In this document: positions 45,361-56,709 of the stretch, piece by piece | Position numbering within the stretch: the first letter of the stretch is position 1 | Layout: every line of letters begins with the position of its first letter | Origin: Mytilus trossulus | Lineage: Eukaryota > Mollusca > Bivalvia > Mytilida > Mytilidae | Assembly (NCBI RefSeq): GCF_036588685.1 | Contig: NC_086382.1 | Location: 73,815,999-73,879,998, forward strand | Length of the DNA: 64,000 bases | Direction: 5' to 3' | Position numbers and translations under genes: made by a program | Notes under the pieces: generated by a model | Seen by the model: only the letters and a program-made list of their open reading frames with translations | What the model was told of the DNA's origin: nothing | Database searches by the model: none

Positions 45361-45416
45361 TAAATTTTTATTTTACACTCTTTCCGACTATGAAAAAACA
45401 ATTCAATACAATACAC

Positions 45417-45458
45417 CAAGGATTTGTATAGTTATATATATAACTATACAAATCCTTG
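45417..45458. repeat. perfect 42-bp palindrome
   Basis: 21 bases followed at once by their exact reverse complement (CAAGGATTTG...CAAATCCTTG), with no spacer. About 200 bases upstream of the GTPase start codon. It could form a cruciform or be a MITE relic. Confidence 0.92.
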
Positions 45459-45489
45459 AATACACCGATCGACTATCGACCAAATCTCA

Positions 45490-46120
45490 ATATTATAATA
45501 GACAATAGACAATAGACAATATTTTATTCGCACAAACACATTTACATTAAATGGTTATGGCATACAAAATTAAGACAATAAACTTACAATAGTTAAATTG
45601 ATTTCAATTATATTAGAGTGACAATGGTATTCACAGCAAAGAAGAAAAAAGGCTATAAATATCAACAGTTAACACATTATTAATGTTCATGAACAATTGA
45701 AAAAAGTACACAAACAAAAATTAGGTTGGCAATGCATATTAAAAGAAATACAAGTTATACAGATGTTCTTAATAAATTACAATCATTAATATACTTTATG
45801 GTGATTTTTATAATGACTGGTAGACTGCTATTTAAAAGTACAGTCAAATGCTTAAGTGTTATAGTGGACTGCGATTTAATAAAATTGAAGTTAAGATTTT
45901 TATTAATATTTTGTATATAGGTATCCCTTAATGATTTATAGCATGGACAGATTGAGAAGAAATGGTATTCATCCTCAATTTCTTGTCTGTTACAGGATAA
46001 GCAAATGCGTTTACTTCTTTCAATGTTGGTATAACGCCCTCTTTCAATTGCTAGGGAATGTGCACTTAGTTTAAATTTACTGAAAACTGATCGGTCAGTT
46101 TTGAATTGACATATATCAAT
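45490..46120 (-). mobile_element. LINE 3' end with ORF2 C-terminus and TATTGTC-type tail
   Basis: On the minus strand the frame from about 46120 to the TAA at 45755-45757 reads SLAIERGRYTNIERSKRICL, then SCNRQEIEDEYHFF and ICPCY: C-x2-C...H...C, the zinc-knuckle of LINE ORF2 C-termini. It is in the same family style as the remnant at 48735-49027 (RYxxVxRxxRxCxxC, IEDEFHF). The 3' end is a short tandem tail of 7-base units (45497-45520 on plus as 'aatagac' repeats). Such microsatellite tails are typical of CR1/L2-like LINEs. 5'-truncated, so inactive. Confidence 0.8.
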
Positions 46121-46479
46121 ATATGGGGGCCTTTAATATAAATGTATCGAAAGATTAATTTAATTAAAGTTTGTATTTTTCTTTACGTGTTTTTAAAAAA
46201 AATGCTTGTTTATATTTGTCTAAATAGTATTTCATAACCCTCTAAACACTGGCAAATATATTATATTCTTATAGGACTATAAAAATTCCGTTTTCAAGGC
46301 TCATGAGGTAAACAAGGTATGGAATCTTCTTTTATAAACTAAAATTAATAATTTACCCGGTTTACCGTGGGAAAATCACACTGATTTGGAATAGCCTACG
46401 TGTACATAAACATTTTTTTTGTATCTAGGCAACGTTTATATATAATTTAGTCATGGACATTCCCGTTTTTCTTCGTCTT

Positions 46480-46585
46480 TGCACTATCATTTTCTATGTT
46501 CAGTGGACCGTGAAAATGGGACGAACGGACGAACGGACGGACGCACATACAAGACAACATAATGCCCATAAATGGGTCATAAAAA
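46480..46585 (+). mobile_element. dispersed repeat, family W (short copy)
   Basis: 'ctttgcactatcattttcta', 'tgttcagtggaccgtgaaaa', tetranucleotide 'gacgaacggacg' units, then 'acataatgcccataaatggg'. This is the right end of the longer copy at 37382-37863. Confidence 0.7.
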
Positions 46586-46739
46586 CAGGACCACAAGCAA
46601 TTCCTTTATGATTATCGACAATATTTCATAAGTTTGTAAGTTGCACCATAAAGCATAAAGTATGTTCTTGCATATATTCAGTATCTTTGAAATTGTAGTA
46701 CTAGTACTATGAGTTGCCATGCATATACATTGTATATAA

Positions 46740-46772
46740 CCTCACCTCACCTCACCTCACCTCACCTCACCT
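46740..46772 (+). repeat. CCTCA pentanucleotide microsatellite
   Basis: Six to seven exact 'cctca' units in a row. Confidence 0.95.
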
Positions 46773-47004
46773 ATCCTCTTCATGCCAGTCGGCATTTAAG
46801 GCCCTTATTTTATATATATATAAATTGGATATATCATTAGCATCGAATTGGTTAACCGATACAGCTTTAAGTCTTGCTTATCTCGTATTCTTGCTTTTCA
46901 CAAATCGAACAGTATTCCTGATGATGAATAAAAGTCGGCAACTTCAAATCTTACGCCTATAACATGTGTTTGTATTTTTCATTTTGGACTTCCTCGGAGC
47001 CTAC

Positions 47005-47080
47005 ATCGGTTGCCTTGTGACAGCGCACTAGACTCGACTGCATGTTGTAATTCATATCATGGATTCAAACCGGCCAGTTA
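47005..47080 (+). mobile_element. tRNA-like SINE head, degraded
   Basis: 'gttgccttgtgacagcgcac' in A-box position and 'ggattcaaacc' as a degraded B-box about 45 bases later. The spacing fits a tRNA-derived promoter, but it cannot fold as a tRNA gene. Weak. Confidence 0.3.
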
Positions 47081-47849
47081 TAACTAAAGAGTAGAACATT
47101 AGTGTGTGATGCCTTTCTGCTAGCCTAATCATGCGGCGTAACTGAGTAGTTATAGAAAGAATTTGTCAGAATAACGTAACCGTGTATAGAAGACGGACGA
47201 AAGACACTAGAGGGACAGTCAAACTCATAAATCGAAAAAAAAAAACCTGACAACTCAATTGTATAAGGTGACATGTCTTCCTCAAGTAAACATAAATAGC
47301 TGCGTGTGTCTCGGTGTAGCACAAATCAATGTTTATAATCATAAACCATATTAGTATGTTTCGTACTGAGTATGCAATTATTTTAAAAAATGAACGTTAA
47401 ACAGCCAAAAATCATAATCTATTATTGCCAGTGCAATGAAATTTGGAAAGAAGATTAAGTGCATAAATTGTTCTTTCAAAGTAATTAATAGCAAGATTAA
47501 AGTGGAAAAGATAACAAAAATCTTTGAGAAATGGTTGAATATTTGCAAATAACTTTTAATTGGGATCTTCTTTATGATATTTTCCTTTGACAAATATCCC
47601 ATTTTAGTAAATCTTCACGACTGTTAAAGATTCAGCTAATTTGTTTAAGTTATCCCTTCGAAGATCTGACACTCAATATGAAAAGGCTGTCTGGATTAAA
47701 TTTATGACACTTGCTGTCTTTAATTCAAAATAAAGTAAATAATGTATATAAAAATAATATCGCAAATATATGTTATCATTTGACTATAATTAGTTGTTTT
47801 CAAAATTGTAGCATTGAAATCACTATAAAAATAAAAAAACAAAACTTTA

Positions 47850-48068
47850 AAAACATCACGAAGTGAAATACTGGGTCATAATCCGAATATATATATTGTA
47901 TATGCAACTCGTCTATAAACATCAACCAAACAATGTTAGATCTGTTAATAAGCTTTCGCAAATTTTTGGTTCTTCCCTCGCCGGGATTCGAACCTATGCT
48001 ACTGAGATATCGTGACACCAAATCGCCTGTACTGTAACCGGTGCTCTAGACAACACGACCACCTGGGA
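47850..48068 (-). mobile_element. tRNA-derived SINE
   Basis: On the minus strand it starts 'cccaggtggtcgtgttgtct', with an A-box-like 'tggtcgtgttgtctagag', and has a perfect B-box GGTTCGAATCC (47984-47994), then 'cggcgagggaagaaccaaaa' and 'acccagtatttcacttcgtg'. This is a pol III promoter head plus an unrelated body. I recall closely similar SINEs from mussels. It ends near a T-run on the plus strand. Confidence 0.75.
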
Positions 48069-48589
48069 TTCATGAAAATGAAGCATTCGGTGGCCGGGTG
48101 TTACCTTTCCATGTCAGTTTTAATCTAGCGTCGAACTACAGAACATAACATATTAGGCATAAAGATGTTATTTTTACAGATCAGCTAAATCATCTATAGT
48201 AAAAGATCCTACAAATTAATGTAAAATACAGTCACAGAAAAATAAATACATCGATATACAGCTAAAAAAAACCACTACCATTGAATTGCAGGCTAACGTC
48301 TTGGGACATGCACATCATCATCAATAACAGACTGAGGCGTGGGCCAGTGATGTAACATCCAACATATATAAATCAGTTGAAAAGACTTAACTCATCAGAT
48401 CCATACAGAGCTCAAAGTCGACAAAATACATTAAGGCTAAAACAAAAACAGATCTGAAAGTACTCGCAGTTACTGCATGAAAGCTAGTTCAAAGTGAATT
48501 ATGTATCTTAGACTAAACTTCTTATCATAACACAGTAACACACACATAAATCTTTGTTGGTGGTTATAAATTGAAGCATATTCCTAATA

Positions 48590-48735
48590 AAATTGAGAAT
48601 GGAAAGAGGAATGTGTCAAAGAGACCACAAACCGACCATGGAAAAGACAACAACAGAAGGTCACCAACAGGTCTTCCATGTAGCGAGAAATTCCCGCACC
48701 GGAGGAGTCCTTCAGTTGGCCCCTAAACAAATATA
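48590..48735 (+). mobile_element. dispersed repeat, family X (best plus copy)
   Basis: 'ggaatgtgtcaaagagacca', 'aaccgaccatggaaaagac', 'gaaggtcaccaacaggtctt', 'attcccgcaccggaggagtc', 'cagttggcccctaaac'. The minus copy at 61738-61885 has all of these blocks in reverse. Confidence 0.75.
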
Positions 48736-49200
48736 TCACAAACATTCACATAACTTATTTGTTGAAACAGGACGATATCACGGTGTTAATAGATCAGAAC
48801 GAAAATGCACTCTCTGTACTTTAAATACAATAGAAGACGAGTTTCATTTCATTTTACCATGTGATTGTTATAATGCAATTTGGAGACAGTATATTAAGCC
48901 ATATTATTATAAGCGTCCATCGTCATTTAAGCTTATACAGTTGTTGAGCACAGAAAATGTAAAAGACATATGTAGCCTTTGTAAATTTCTTTTCCATGCA
49001 TTTAAACGTAGAACAGACATGTTATAAGTTACCAATACTTACTACAGATTATTATTCTTCTCGGATGTATTCATTTATCAGTTATATATGTTTTATGTAT
49101 TTATGTATTTATTTATGTTATATTGTATTTGCATATATATTATATTTGTACTGATGAGCATCATTTGCTCAAAGTAATAAAGAATTGAATTGAATTGAAG
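48735..49200 (+). mobile_element. LINE 3' end with ORF2 C-terminus and TTGAA tail
   Basis: From about 48735 to the TAA at 49025-49027 the frame reads HNLFVETGRYHGVNRSERKC, T-L-C, then NTIEDEFHFILPCDCYNAIW. This is a C-x2-C...H...C knuckle as in other LINE ORF2 ends. The open frame begins earlier inside the neighbouring family X repeat, which is coincidence or an old fusion. The element ends in 'gaattgaattgaattgaag' (49181-49199), a short tandem 3' tail like the copy at 45490-46120. Confidence 0.8.
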
Positions 49201-49820
49201 TCTAGTCGTTTTATTAACACATTTAAATAATTACAAGTAATAAAATATTAGGGTTCACTTTTTTTTAATTTCTTTTTTTCAGCAATACATGCCTTTGATT
49301 AAATCAAACTGTAACTTATGTTAGCCCAAATAACAAATAGAAAACATTGGAACTGAAGTCATTGAAACGACAAAAAAATCCGTTGCAGCATATCTGATGT
49401 CATCCCTAAGAAAAGTTGATGTCTAAATTCAAGTCACGGACAAGACATTCACACAACTGTACATAACCAACTTAAAATTTTGACAAGGATTTTTGTTCCG
49501 CATATTCCACAATTGTGTTTCAACTTTGTAACATTGTCAGAGGAGGATTGTCTTCTATTCTTTTCAGCAGGATCTTGATTTGGTTAAACAAGAAACTAAA
49601 CATAATCTTCAACGACATTAACATTGATATAATTTATGCTATTTCGGTGTTATAAACAATGGGACATACTTAGGGGACGTAAAACATAGACACTTAAATC
49701 TACGTTCTTATAATTTTCTGTCACATACACATATGAAATCTAAGCAACATTTTATGCATCAACAATAATTTGAAACTACATACTTTGTTTCACTTTTGAT
49801 GATGCATTTCTTAAAAAGAA

Positions 49821-49998
49821 TTTGATTTGGGATAAATATGGCATTTTGAAGACTCATAAGTACAAGTTCAAGAGATAAAACAAAGATTATTTTTAATGAA
49901 CAAAACAACTTTGATTTGGGATAAATATGGCATTTTGAAGACTCATAAGTACAAGTTCAAGAGATAAAACAAATATTATTTTTAATGAACAACTCGTA
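49821..49998 (+). repeat. 89-bp direct tandem duplication
   Basis: 'tttgatttgggataaatatg' to 'tttttaatgaacaa' occurs twice (starts at 49821 and 49910) with a single visible base change (caaagatt/caaatatt). A recent local duplication in noncoding DNA. Confidence 0.9.
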
Positions 49999-50224
49999 CA
50001 ATTATCCGTATATTAGTTCACAATTTGGCGCCTACTTTACTCTTTTGTACTTTCTTGCAAGCATCAACCTCTGATCTGCTTCAGTATCATGAAGACAAAC
50101 ATATTCTAAATTTATAGAATTCTTTTTTTTATTAATAAAACATGCACTGTTATTTATTTTTTTAACTATAAGATATGTCTGTGATAGAAAATAACTCGAA
50201 CAACTCAATGATGCCGGGAGTGAC

Positions 50225-50425
50225 CGACAAAGGTATCAGAAGATGTGGTATGAGTGTCAATGAAACAACTCTCCATCCATTTATGATTTGTAAAAGTAAA
50301 CCAGTATTGGTCAAAGTACGGTCTTCAACACAAATCCTTGACTCATATCGAACAATCAAGGGTACCAAAGTGACTATTGTAAAACCATTCAAACGGGAAA
50401 CCCACTGGTGTAATTTATATATATA
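50225..50425 (+). mobile_element. dispersed repeat, family Y (longer plus copy)
   Basis: 'agaagatgtggtatgagtgt', 'caatgaaacaactctccatc', 'agtaaaccagtattggtcaa', 'ggtaccaaagtgactattgt', 'aaaaccattcaaacgggaaa'. Extends further right than other copies here. The 83- and 137-codon open frames over it are not genes. Confidence 0.75.
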
Positions 50426-50935
50426 AAAAAAACGTGAAACACTTTTGTACAACACCAACAAACGACAACAACTAAACATCAGGTTCCTGGCTAAATTTTG
50501 CATATTGAATTCACGCGAAGCACTCAATTGAAGATCACGTATCCCAGATATATATCTACGCAACCAAATATACATGTATGCTAAATTCGTAACTCCTACC
50601 TTTGGTAAATAAATAATTCCTTATTTGATATACATTAAGGTGTTCTTTTCATTTGTCACACGTTTGAAAGTCAATTCGTATTTTTTTTTTTTTTTGGGTG
50701 TTTTTGTAAATCTGAGTAAAACAGAACAAAAAAGAGAAATTATGCAGGTTCTGTTGGAATCGACGAAAACCAGATTTTACGTAGTCACCATTGCAAACTT
50801 TTCACCAATTGCCTGTCAACACTCAGGTTGAAAATAACCCGCTATACGGTATTTTGAACAGAAAGGGTGAAAGAAACAACATCTATATTGCTATTTAATG
50901 AATGAAAATTTAATATGATAATACGAGCATTGCAT

Positions 50936-51288
50936 TTAACGTGTATGAGGAAAGTTTTGTGTTAAATCTGCTTCTACATCAGACACTATTTCTACATCCT
51001 TCCAGCGTTTAAATCGCATTTCTAACTTGGTTTTCTCTGTTATTCTATAAAAATCCTTACACGCTAACAGACTTTTGAATCTCCGTTTTGCTGCTAGCAT
51101 AACACATGTTTTCAAATATTCCATTAAATTATATTTTTCTGCTTCAAGAATTTTTTTGACAATTTCTGACGATGACAAATTATCACCAATTTGTTGAATT
51201 TCCTCTGCTAGAAAGTCGTCAGCGCGTTTCAATGTATTTTTTGCCTGATATTCGAACGCCATTGGAAGAATCCTGTGAACGTTTTCAC
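50936..51288 (-). CDS. BTB protein exon 3
   Basis: Acceptor atatatttcag before GTGAAAACG. Carries the second half of the BTB domain and the C-terminal ~65 residues, charged, ending NFPHTR. Phase 1 entry joins A|GT to give MNSENVHR. Confidence 0.82.
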
Positions 51289-54200
51289 CTGAAATATATA
51301 TTTTGTACTCTTTAATCATTATTGATAAACATGATAAGCAAAATCTACTTTTTTACAAATGTCTGGTGTATTTTATAGAACATCGGGGAAATAAAAAATA
51401 AATAAACTGCAATATTTTAAGTATTTGCACGTTCAACGTGCTTTAATTACAGTATATTTTATTAGTATGCATATTTTTAAAGTGCAGTAGATTTATAATA
51501 CTTGTACTCTTCAATTTGTAATTGTTAACTTCACGTTTATTTGAACAGCTGGGAATTAAGAAGAATTTCAGAAAACAGAATAGACTATTCTTGGATACGG
51601 TTTTCAGGCTAAATCTTTAACTAATTAAACACTAACAGTTACTAATCATGAACGAAAATAAATGGAGAAATAATGCATGACACGACAGATTCGTAATCTC
51701 CTATGGCATGTATGGAGAAAGAAGTCTCTCAAAACGATAGTCTAATGTCTTGGTACGATCATGTTTGTTTTAAAGTATTAACGATCTTGCTGTGAGGAAC
51801 CCATGCTTTAAGTGTTGGGTCTTTTTCCGTACTGATCTTGATTCGATCAATGAGTTTGCATGGCATTTTTTTCCACATCATTGTTTGGATGCAAACGTTT
51901 CTAAAAGCTTCGTCTTACTTGGATAAAAATAAAAAAGACAACAGTTTTAAAGCAAGTTAATCATTTAAATATGCATGTATGGGCTTTGCTCATTGTTGAC
52001 GGCCATAATGTGACAGATATTTTTTTAATTTTGATATCAGTTGTTGTGAAGAGGTGTCTCGTAGAAAATTATACCACATTTACTTTATAATACATAAACT
52101 ACCATTATATTCTACCGTGTGCTATTTTTAAATTACTTACTATTCATAGGTTCCAGTACACCAGGCATAGTACATCGTAGAAAATTGACAACATCTTTCC
52201 GTCTTTTCCCCTTTATAACTATCTGCTGTTCTCGTTTTCCAAATACTGTTTTACTTAGCCGTTCGAATACAGGAGATTGTGCAAAGAGTTCCTTTTTATC
52301 AACAAGCAATGAATTACCCTCCACTACCAAGCATACTTCCGGAATTTCTGCACGCGCAGCTTGCCTTTTCATCCATGTCTCAGTTATGTCATGTTTTGAC
52401 ATTGAGTTTGTAATTTTTGCCCAAGCTGAAAAATACAATATACCAAAATGAATGTTAAACTCTGTCACAAATTCAGATTCAGATTCAATATTTTATAAGG
52501 TCCCACCACTTGTATTACATTATACATTCCAATATACATATAAAACATTGAATATGAAGTAAAGAGTACATAGTGAAAAGTACAAACAGAGACAAATGAG
52601 AAACTGTGGTCTAAATTAATATTAACAAACATTCTCATAGAATGTAGATTTTGTGATTATTTATTCATAATGTTTAGAATTATTATATCCATGGATATGT
52701 AAAAATAAATAATTGGATTATATATGTATTAACACCTTGCATTTCCTGGTAAGTGGGCTATTACAAATTAAAATTATACTCGCATTCTTTGAGGTTTTTT
52801 TAGTTTTTTTTTAGCTATATATATATAGTCAGTGAAAAAAACAATTATAGTGTTAATTAAAAAAGTATGTACAAAGTTTGTGCGTTTAAAACGGTTGCTA
52901 AACTTCCTTCTTCACACACACACAAACAGGATTCAGACTTGTAGACATTTTATGTTTGTATTGTTTATAGATTTTAATAATTGAGCACATTGAGGTTCTA
53001 AATTTATGATTTAATCTCGAGTTAGTATATTTTGTATGTATGTTAACATCATGATCTGACAATAAGACAAGCAGACCTTCGACAAGAACACTGAAATGCA
53101 TCTAGATCATGATGTTAACATTAACCGTTATAACCGTTTTAAACGCACAAACTTTGTACATACTTTTTTAATTAACACTATAATTGTTTTTTTCACTGAC
53201 TATATATATATATAGCTAAAAAAAAACTCAAAAAAACTCAAAGAATGCGAGTATAATTTTAATTTGTAATAGCCCACTTACCAGGAAATGCAAGGTGTTA
53301 ATACATATATAATCCAATTATTTATTTTTACATATCCATGGATATAATAATTCTAAACATTATGAATAAATAATCACAAAATCTACATTCTATGAGAATG
53401 TTTGTTAATATTAATTTAGACCACAGTTTCTCATTTGTCTCTGTTTGTACTTTTCGAGACGATTTGTCATGCTTGTTTTATCTTGTATGTTACGTTTACA
53501 CAAACTTAAAGTGATATAATAAGTCATGATATCTTATACATATCATATTTGAAATAAACTTAAAATGAAAATATAATATATAAAATTTTTGTCATACCTG
53601 TTTGTAGTATGGGTGTTGATCAATTCCGTTAACTTATTAAAATTACCAATGACTATACCAGCCACTTGACAAAAACGTCAAAAATGATTTATTTCTTTTA
53701 TAGGATTAAAAGATATTGAATTTTTACTGAAAATGTCAATTTCAAAGTTGTATTGATTGGGGGGAATGAAAACAATTACTCAAGCCTATCTATGGATAAG
53801 TATTCCATGTAATTATAATCTTTAGAAGGAATATTGATATGTGTATGAATAATTTATCATTCAATTGTTATTGAAAGGATTAAGGTTTGAAAGGAAATCA
53901 AAGCAAGCAATACATGTAACAAGTACAACAAATGTATACCGCTGGTAATTATATAATCTTGTAAAAGGAAGTAAAGGGTGCTTGATGTCTTTTTACTTTA
54001 AGAAAATCAATACATGCTAGTAAAATGATTGTATCAGGACAATTCTGAAAAGTTCAATGCAATATTGAAACATTGAATAAAAAAAATCAGATATTTATTA
54101 CAGAACATAATTATGGGGTAAACATCAAGTAGACAGCAACTCATCAACACAAAAATAGTAAAGAAGTACAGTCATCTTAATTTTAAAGCTGAAATCGTGA

Positions 54201-54878
54201 ATGTACAATATATCCAAAAAAGAATTACAGATGAAAATGTGAAGTTACATTCACCGTGAGAGAACCATAGCTGAAAGCGTGAGGATGTAGACTCATTGAA
54301 TGAACTACAGTGGAACATTACATTCACCTTGAAAGAACTATTAAAACTGAAAACAGTACAGTCACATAGAATTGCAGCTGTGGCGTAAAACTTAACATTA
54401 TCCTTGCATTGACAGAAATTTTTGCAACTGATTATATGAAAAGGGGAGGTATACTGTTAAGCGAAAAAAAATAAACTTGAAGGTTGAAACTTCAATTTTC
54501 TTCAGAAATATTGCCTGTACCCAGTCAGGAATATTACAGTTATGTTTCCGTTGGTGGGTATAGTGAGTCTAACGTTTGACTGTGCTGCCCTGGTTGAATT
54601 ACCTTGGTGCTTGATACTTTTTGTTAATGCGTTTTATAATTCTCATACAAAAAATATCCCTTTCATTTATAGACATTATCTACAGAACAGTCGAAATTAT
54701 TTGAAATAAAACATCTGTACCTGCTGGAAATGGATACGGAGAAAAAGCATACAATATTAATAAAATAATAAAATAAAGCGATACAAAAAAATGCAAAACG
54801 GATATATTGTCCTGCAGAAGACATACAATTGTTAATCATTGTTATAGATTGCCACATACTTGGACGTTTGTCCGCCAT
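50936..54878 (-). CDS. BTB/POZ domain protein (3 exons, 218 aa)
   Basis: Exons 54860-54878, 52141-52425 and 50936-51288 join with matching phases (1, then 1) and GT-AG sites to a 218-codon frame ending TAA. Residues ~33-150 are a BTB/POZ fold: EIPEVCLVVEGNSLLVDKKE, LFAQSPVFERL, then ENVHRILPMAFEYQAK and a helical end (EIVKKILEAEKYN, LKTCVMLAAKRRFKSL). BTB domains pair with themselves and often bring substrates to cullin-3 ligases. No MATH, Kelch, BACK-full or zinc-finger domain follows, so it is a short BTB-only protein. Odd: the usual Asp and His of the BTB core are Glu36 and Asp49. The start MADKRPTWAKIT is chosen because the 19-nt exon has the right phase and a strong start context. Confidence 0.8.
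51980..52090 (-). mobile_element. dispersed repeat, family Y (diverged minus copy) in BTB intron 2
   Basis: 'tatgggctttgctcattgtt', 'gacggccataatgtgacaga', 'aaaattataccacatttact'. More diverged than the copy at 32630-32772. Confidence 0.6.
52141..52425 (-). CDS. BTB protein exon 2
   Basis: Acceptor tatttttcag before CTTGGGC, donor ATGAATA followed by gtaagt. Encodes WAKITNSMSKHDITETWMKR and the first half of the BTB domain up to LRCTMPGVLEPMN. Confidence 0.85.
52575..53455. repeat. long inverted repeat, ~322-base arms, in BTB intron 1
   Basis: Arms 52575-52896 and 53132-53455 are reverse complements with almost no differences other than small changes in A/T runs. The 235-base loop contains a second perfect pair (53042-53057 with 53104-53119). 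No transposase or tRNA promoter. In the intron RNA it would form a hairpin of more than 300 bp. It may be a foldback transposon. Confidence 0.92.
54500..54605 (+). mobile_element. dispersed repeat, family Z (diverged copy)
   Basis: 'attgcctgtacccagtcagg', 'aatattacagttatgtttcc' resemble the 'cctgtaccaagtcaggaatatgacagttgtta' theme. In BTB intron 1. Confidence 0.5.
54860..54878 (-). CDS. BTB protein exon 1 (start, MADKRP)
   Basis: ATGGCGGACAAACGTCCAA followed by donor gtatgt, a 19-nt exon ending in phase 1 as exon 2 needs. The start context aaaATGGCGG is good. Short, so it rests on phase and context only. Confidence 0.6.
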
Positions 54879-55639
54879 TTTCCAGATATTTTACTGACTA
54901 TACCAGGTTCTTCAAAATCATGACTTGAACTGATCAGCTTTTCCGATTTATAACTTTTATATTACATATGTATCTATGTTTGTATTCAATACAAATGACA
55001 ATTGATTATGAGGAAATATTTGTTAAAGTTATTATCCCTAGACAATAATTGAACCTTTCATTTAAATAGGATTTATGACTGCCAAATGACATTAATAACA
55101 CAACAACAATAGTCTATTCTATCTGTTTACTTACTGGTTCATTCGCCAATTTATCTTGTATAAAAGAAAAACCAGTGTAAACCTAATCCATTTCACACGA
55201 TTAAAAAACATACATAAGCAATTTTGAATTGATAAAACGGTGTGTATACAATACATTCATTTTTCAATCTCATAATGTTATATTGACGTGTTGTTTTGAT
55301 TGCCCCTTTTATTTCGTCTATTATGAATAAAATACTATTCAATTTAAGAATCGTATAAAAATAAGACGAATAGGTGCTACGCACTTGGAAATAAAATTAT
55401 GATATCTGACGCCAAAGTTTGATCATGTATGTTTTTCCCACAATAAATAAATAGCTATTTTGCTTGTCCGAGAGTACTAGAGTATACTATAGAGCAAAGA
55501 AACAAAACATGGGTGACAATTTGCACAGGGAGGATAGTATTTCATATGCTCAGTTACAGGAGAAATTATACTTTTTATATAAAGAGTGAACTATAAACTT
55601 ACGATATGAGGGATATATCAAGGTATCCTATATAATATA

Positions 55640-55750
55640 TTGTGATGACATAAACGGTACCAATTGTGTGCACCGGATTCGATGTGCATTTCGATAAGCA
55701 ATTTCTCTTTAATTATGCTCGAAGCAGAGATATATCAAAATACAAAGCTT
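55640..55750 (-). mobile_element. degraded hammerhead-repeat fragment
   Basis: On the minus strand: 'ctttgtattttgatatatct', 'gagcataattaaagagaaat', 'atcgaaatgcacatcg', 'aattggtaccgtt'. Compared with the intact version, core CTGAAGA has become TTAAAGA and there are insertions, so no ribozyme remains. Confidence 0.6.
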
Positions 55751-56577
55751 ATTCTAAAGATGAAGAGGTGATAATAAACCAAACTGGATAACAAGTAAAG
55801 CCAAAGCCAGGCAAGGACTGGATAGTGTTTATCTGTCATGGTAATATAATGGGAAAATATATTTATTTCCCTCTTAACCGATATTGCAACAGGTTCACAA
55901 AACATAGTGGTTTGTAACCGTTCGTTAGGTGTAACACAACATTTCGATTAGGTAAAGGTCCGACTTCATGACACAAAGAAGGAATATTTGTTCGCTCCTC
56001 AAACTATTTTAGAAGTCCGACAAGACCGAACAACTAACTCAAAACAGTGAAATGTAGAGTAACATGTACAAAATTACAAATATTTGGATTTTAAGCAATT
56101 TAAGGATTAAGACAATTTAATAGAATACAATAGAGACTAATAATACAAATTGTAGATCAAAAGAGTAATAAAAGTTCGATGCAGGTTATGACACATATTC
56201 ATAATTATTGTATAGAAAGTCAAGGGGATAATCAATTAAAAAAATGAATTATCGAAATCCAGTGTTTTGGCAAAAATTATGATAATTAATCCATGTCAAA
56301 CACGTACGTCTATATTATATATGCTCTGCTGTGGTTGCAAAGAAAAGAAACTAAATATTTGAATACTGTCTTTTCATTATAATTTAGAAACTATCTTAAT
56401 TTTAGGTTATGATGGTTTTATGTCAACTATTCAAATAAAACCCAAAATGCTATGTTTCTTTAAATATTAAAAATGTTATGGAAACGAAGTCAATTACATT
56501 ACAATATAGATCTTTGATAATGTTATGCGACGAGTAAGCGAGTAACGATAAATATATATACATTTCAATAGGCTTAC

Positions 56578-56709
56578 CTCAAAGTGAACATCGAGCAATA
56601 TAAGAATTGTAATTTTAGGTAAACCTATGTCAAATACTTGCCTAGTTGGGGAGTATAATTCCGCTGTACTGTATACGACAGTCTCACGTTCACAAAAATC
56701 TATTGCCAT
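56578..56709 (-). CDS. possible first coding exon, unknown protein
   Basis: ATG to a donor (CACTTTGAG followed by gtaagc) gives 44 codons, MAIDFCERETVVYSTAEL to LILLDVHFE, phase 0. No family recognised and no next exon found in the ~1.7 kb downstream. Could be chance. Confidence 0.25.

Noticed and set aside
47984..48068. Possible tRNA gene (perfect B-box GGTTCGAATCC)
   Set aside because: The acceptor and anticodon arms do not fold and a SINE body follows. It is a tRNA-derived SINE.
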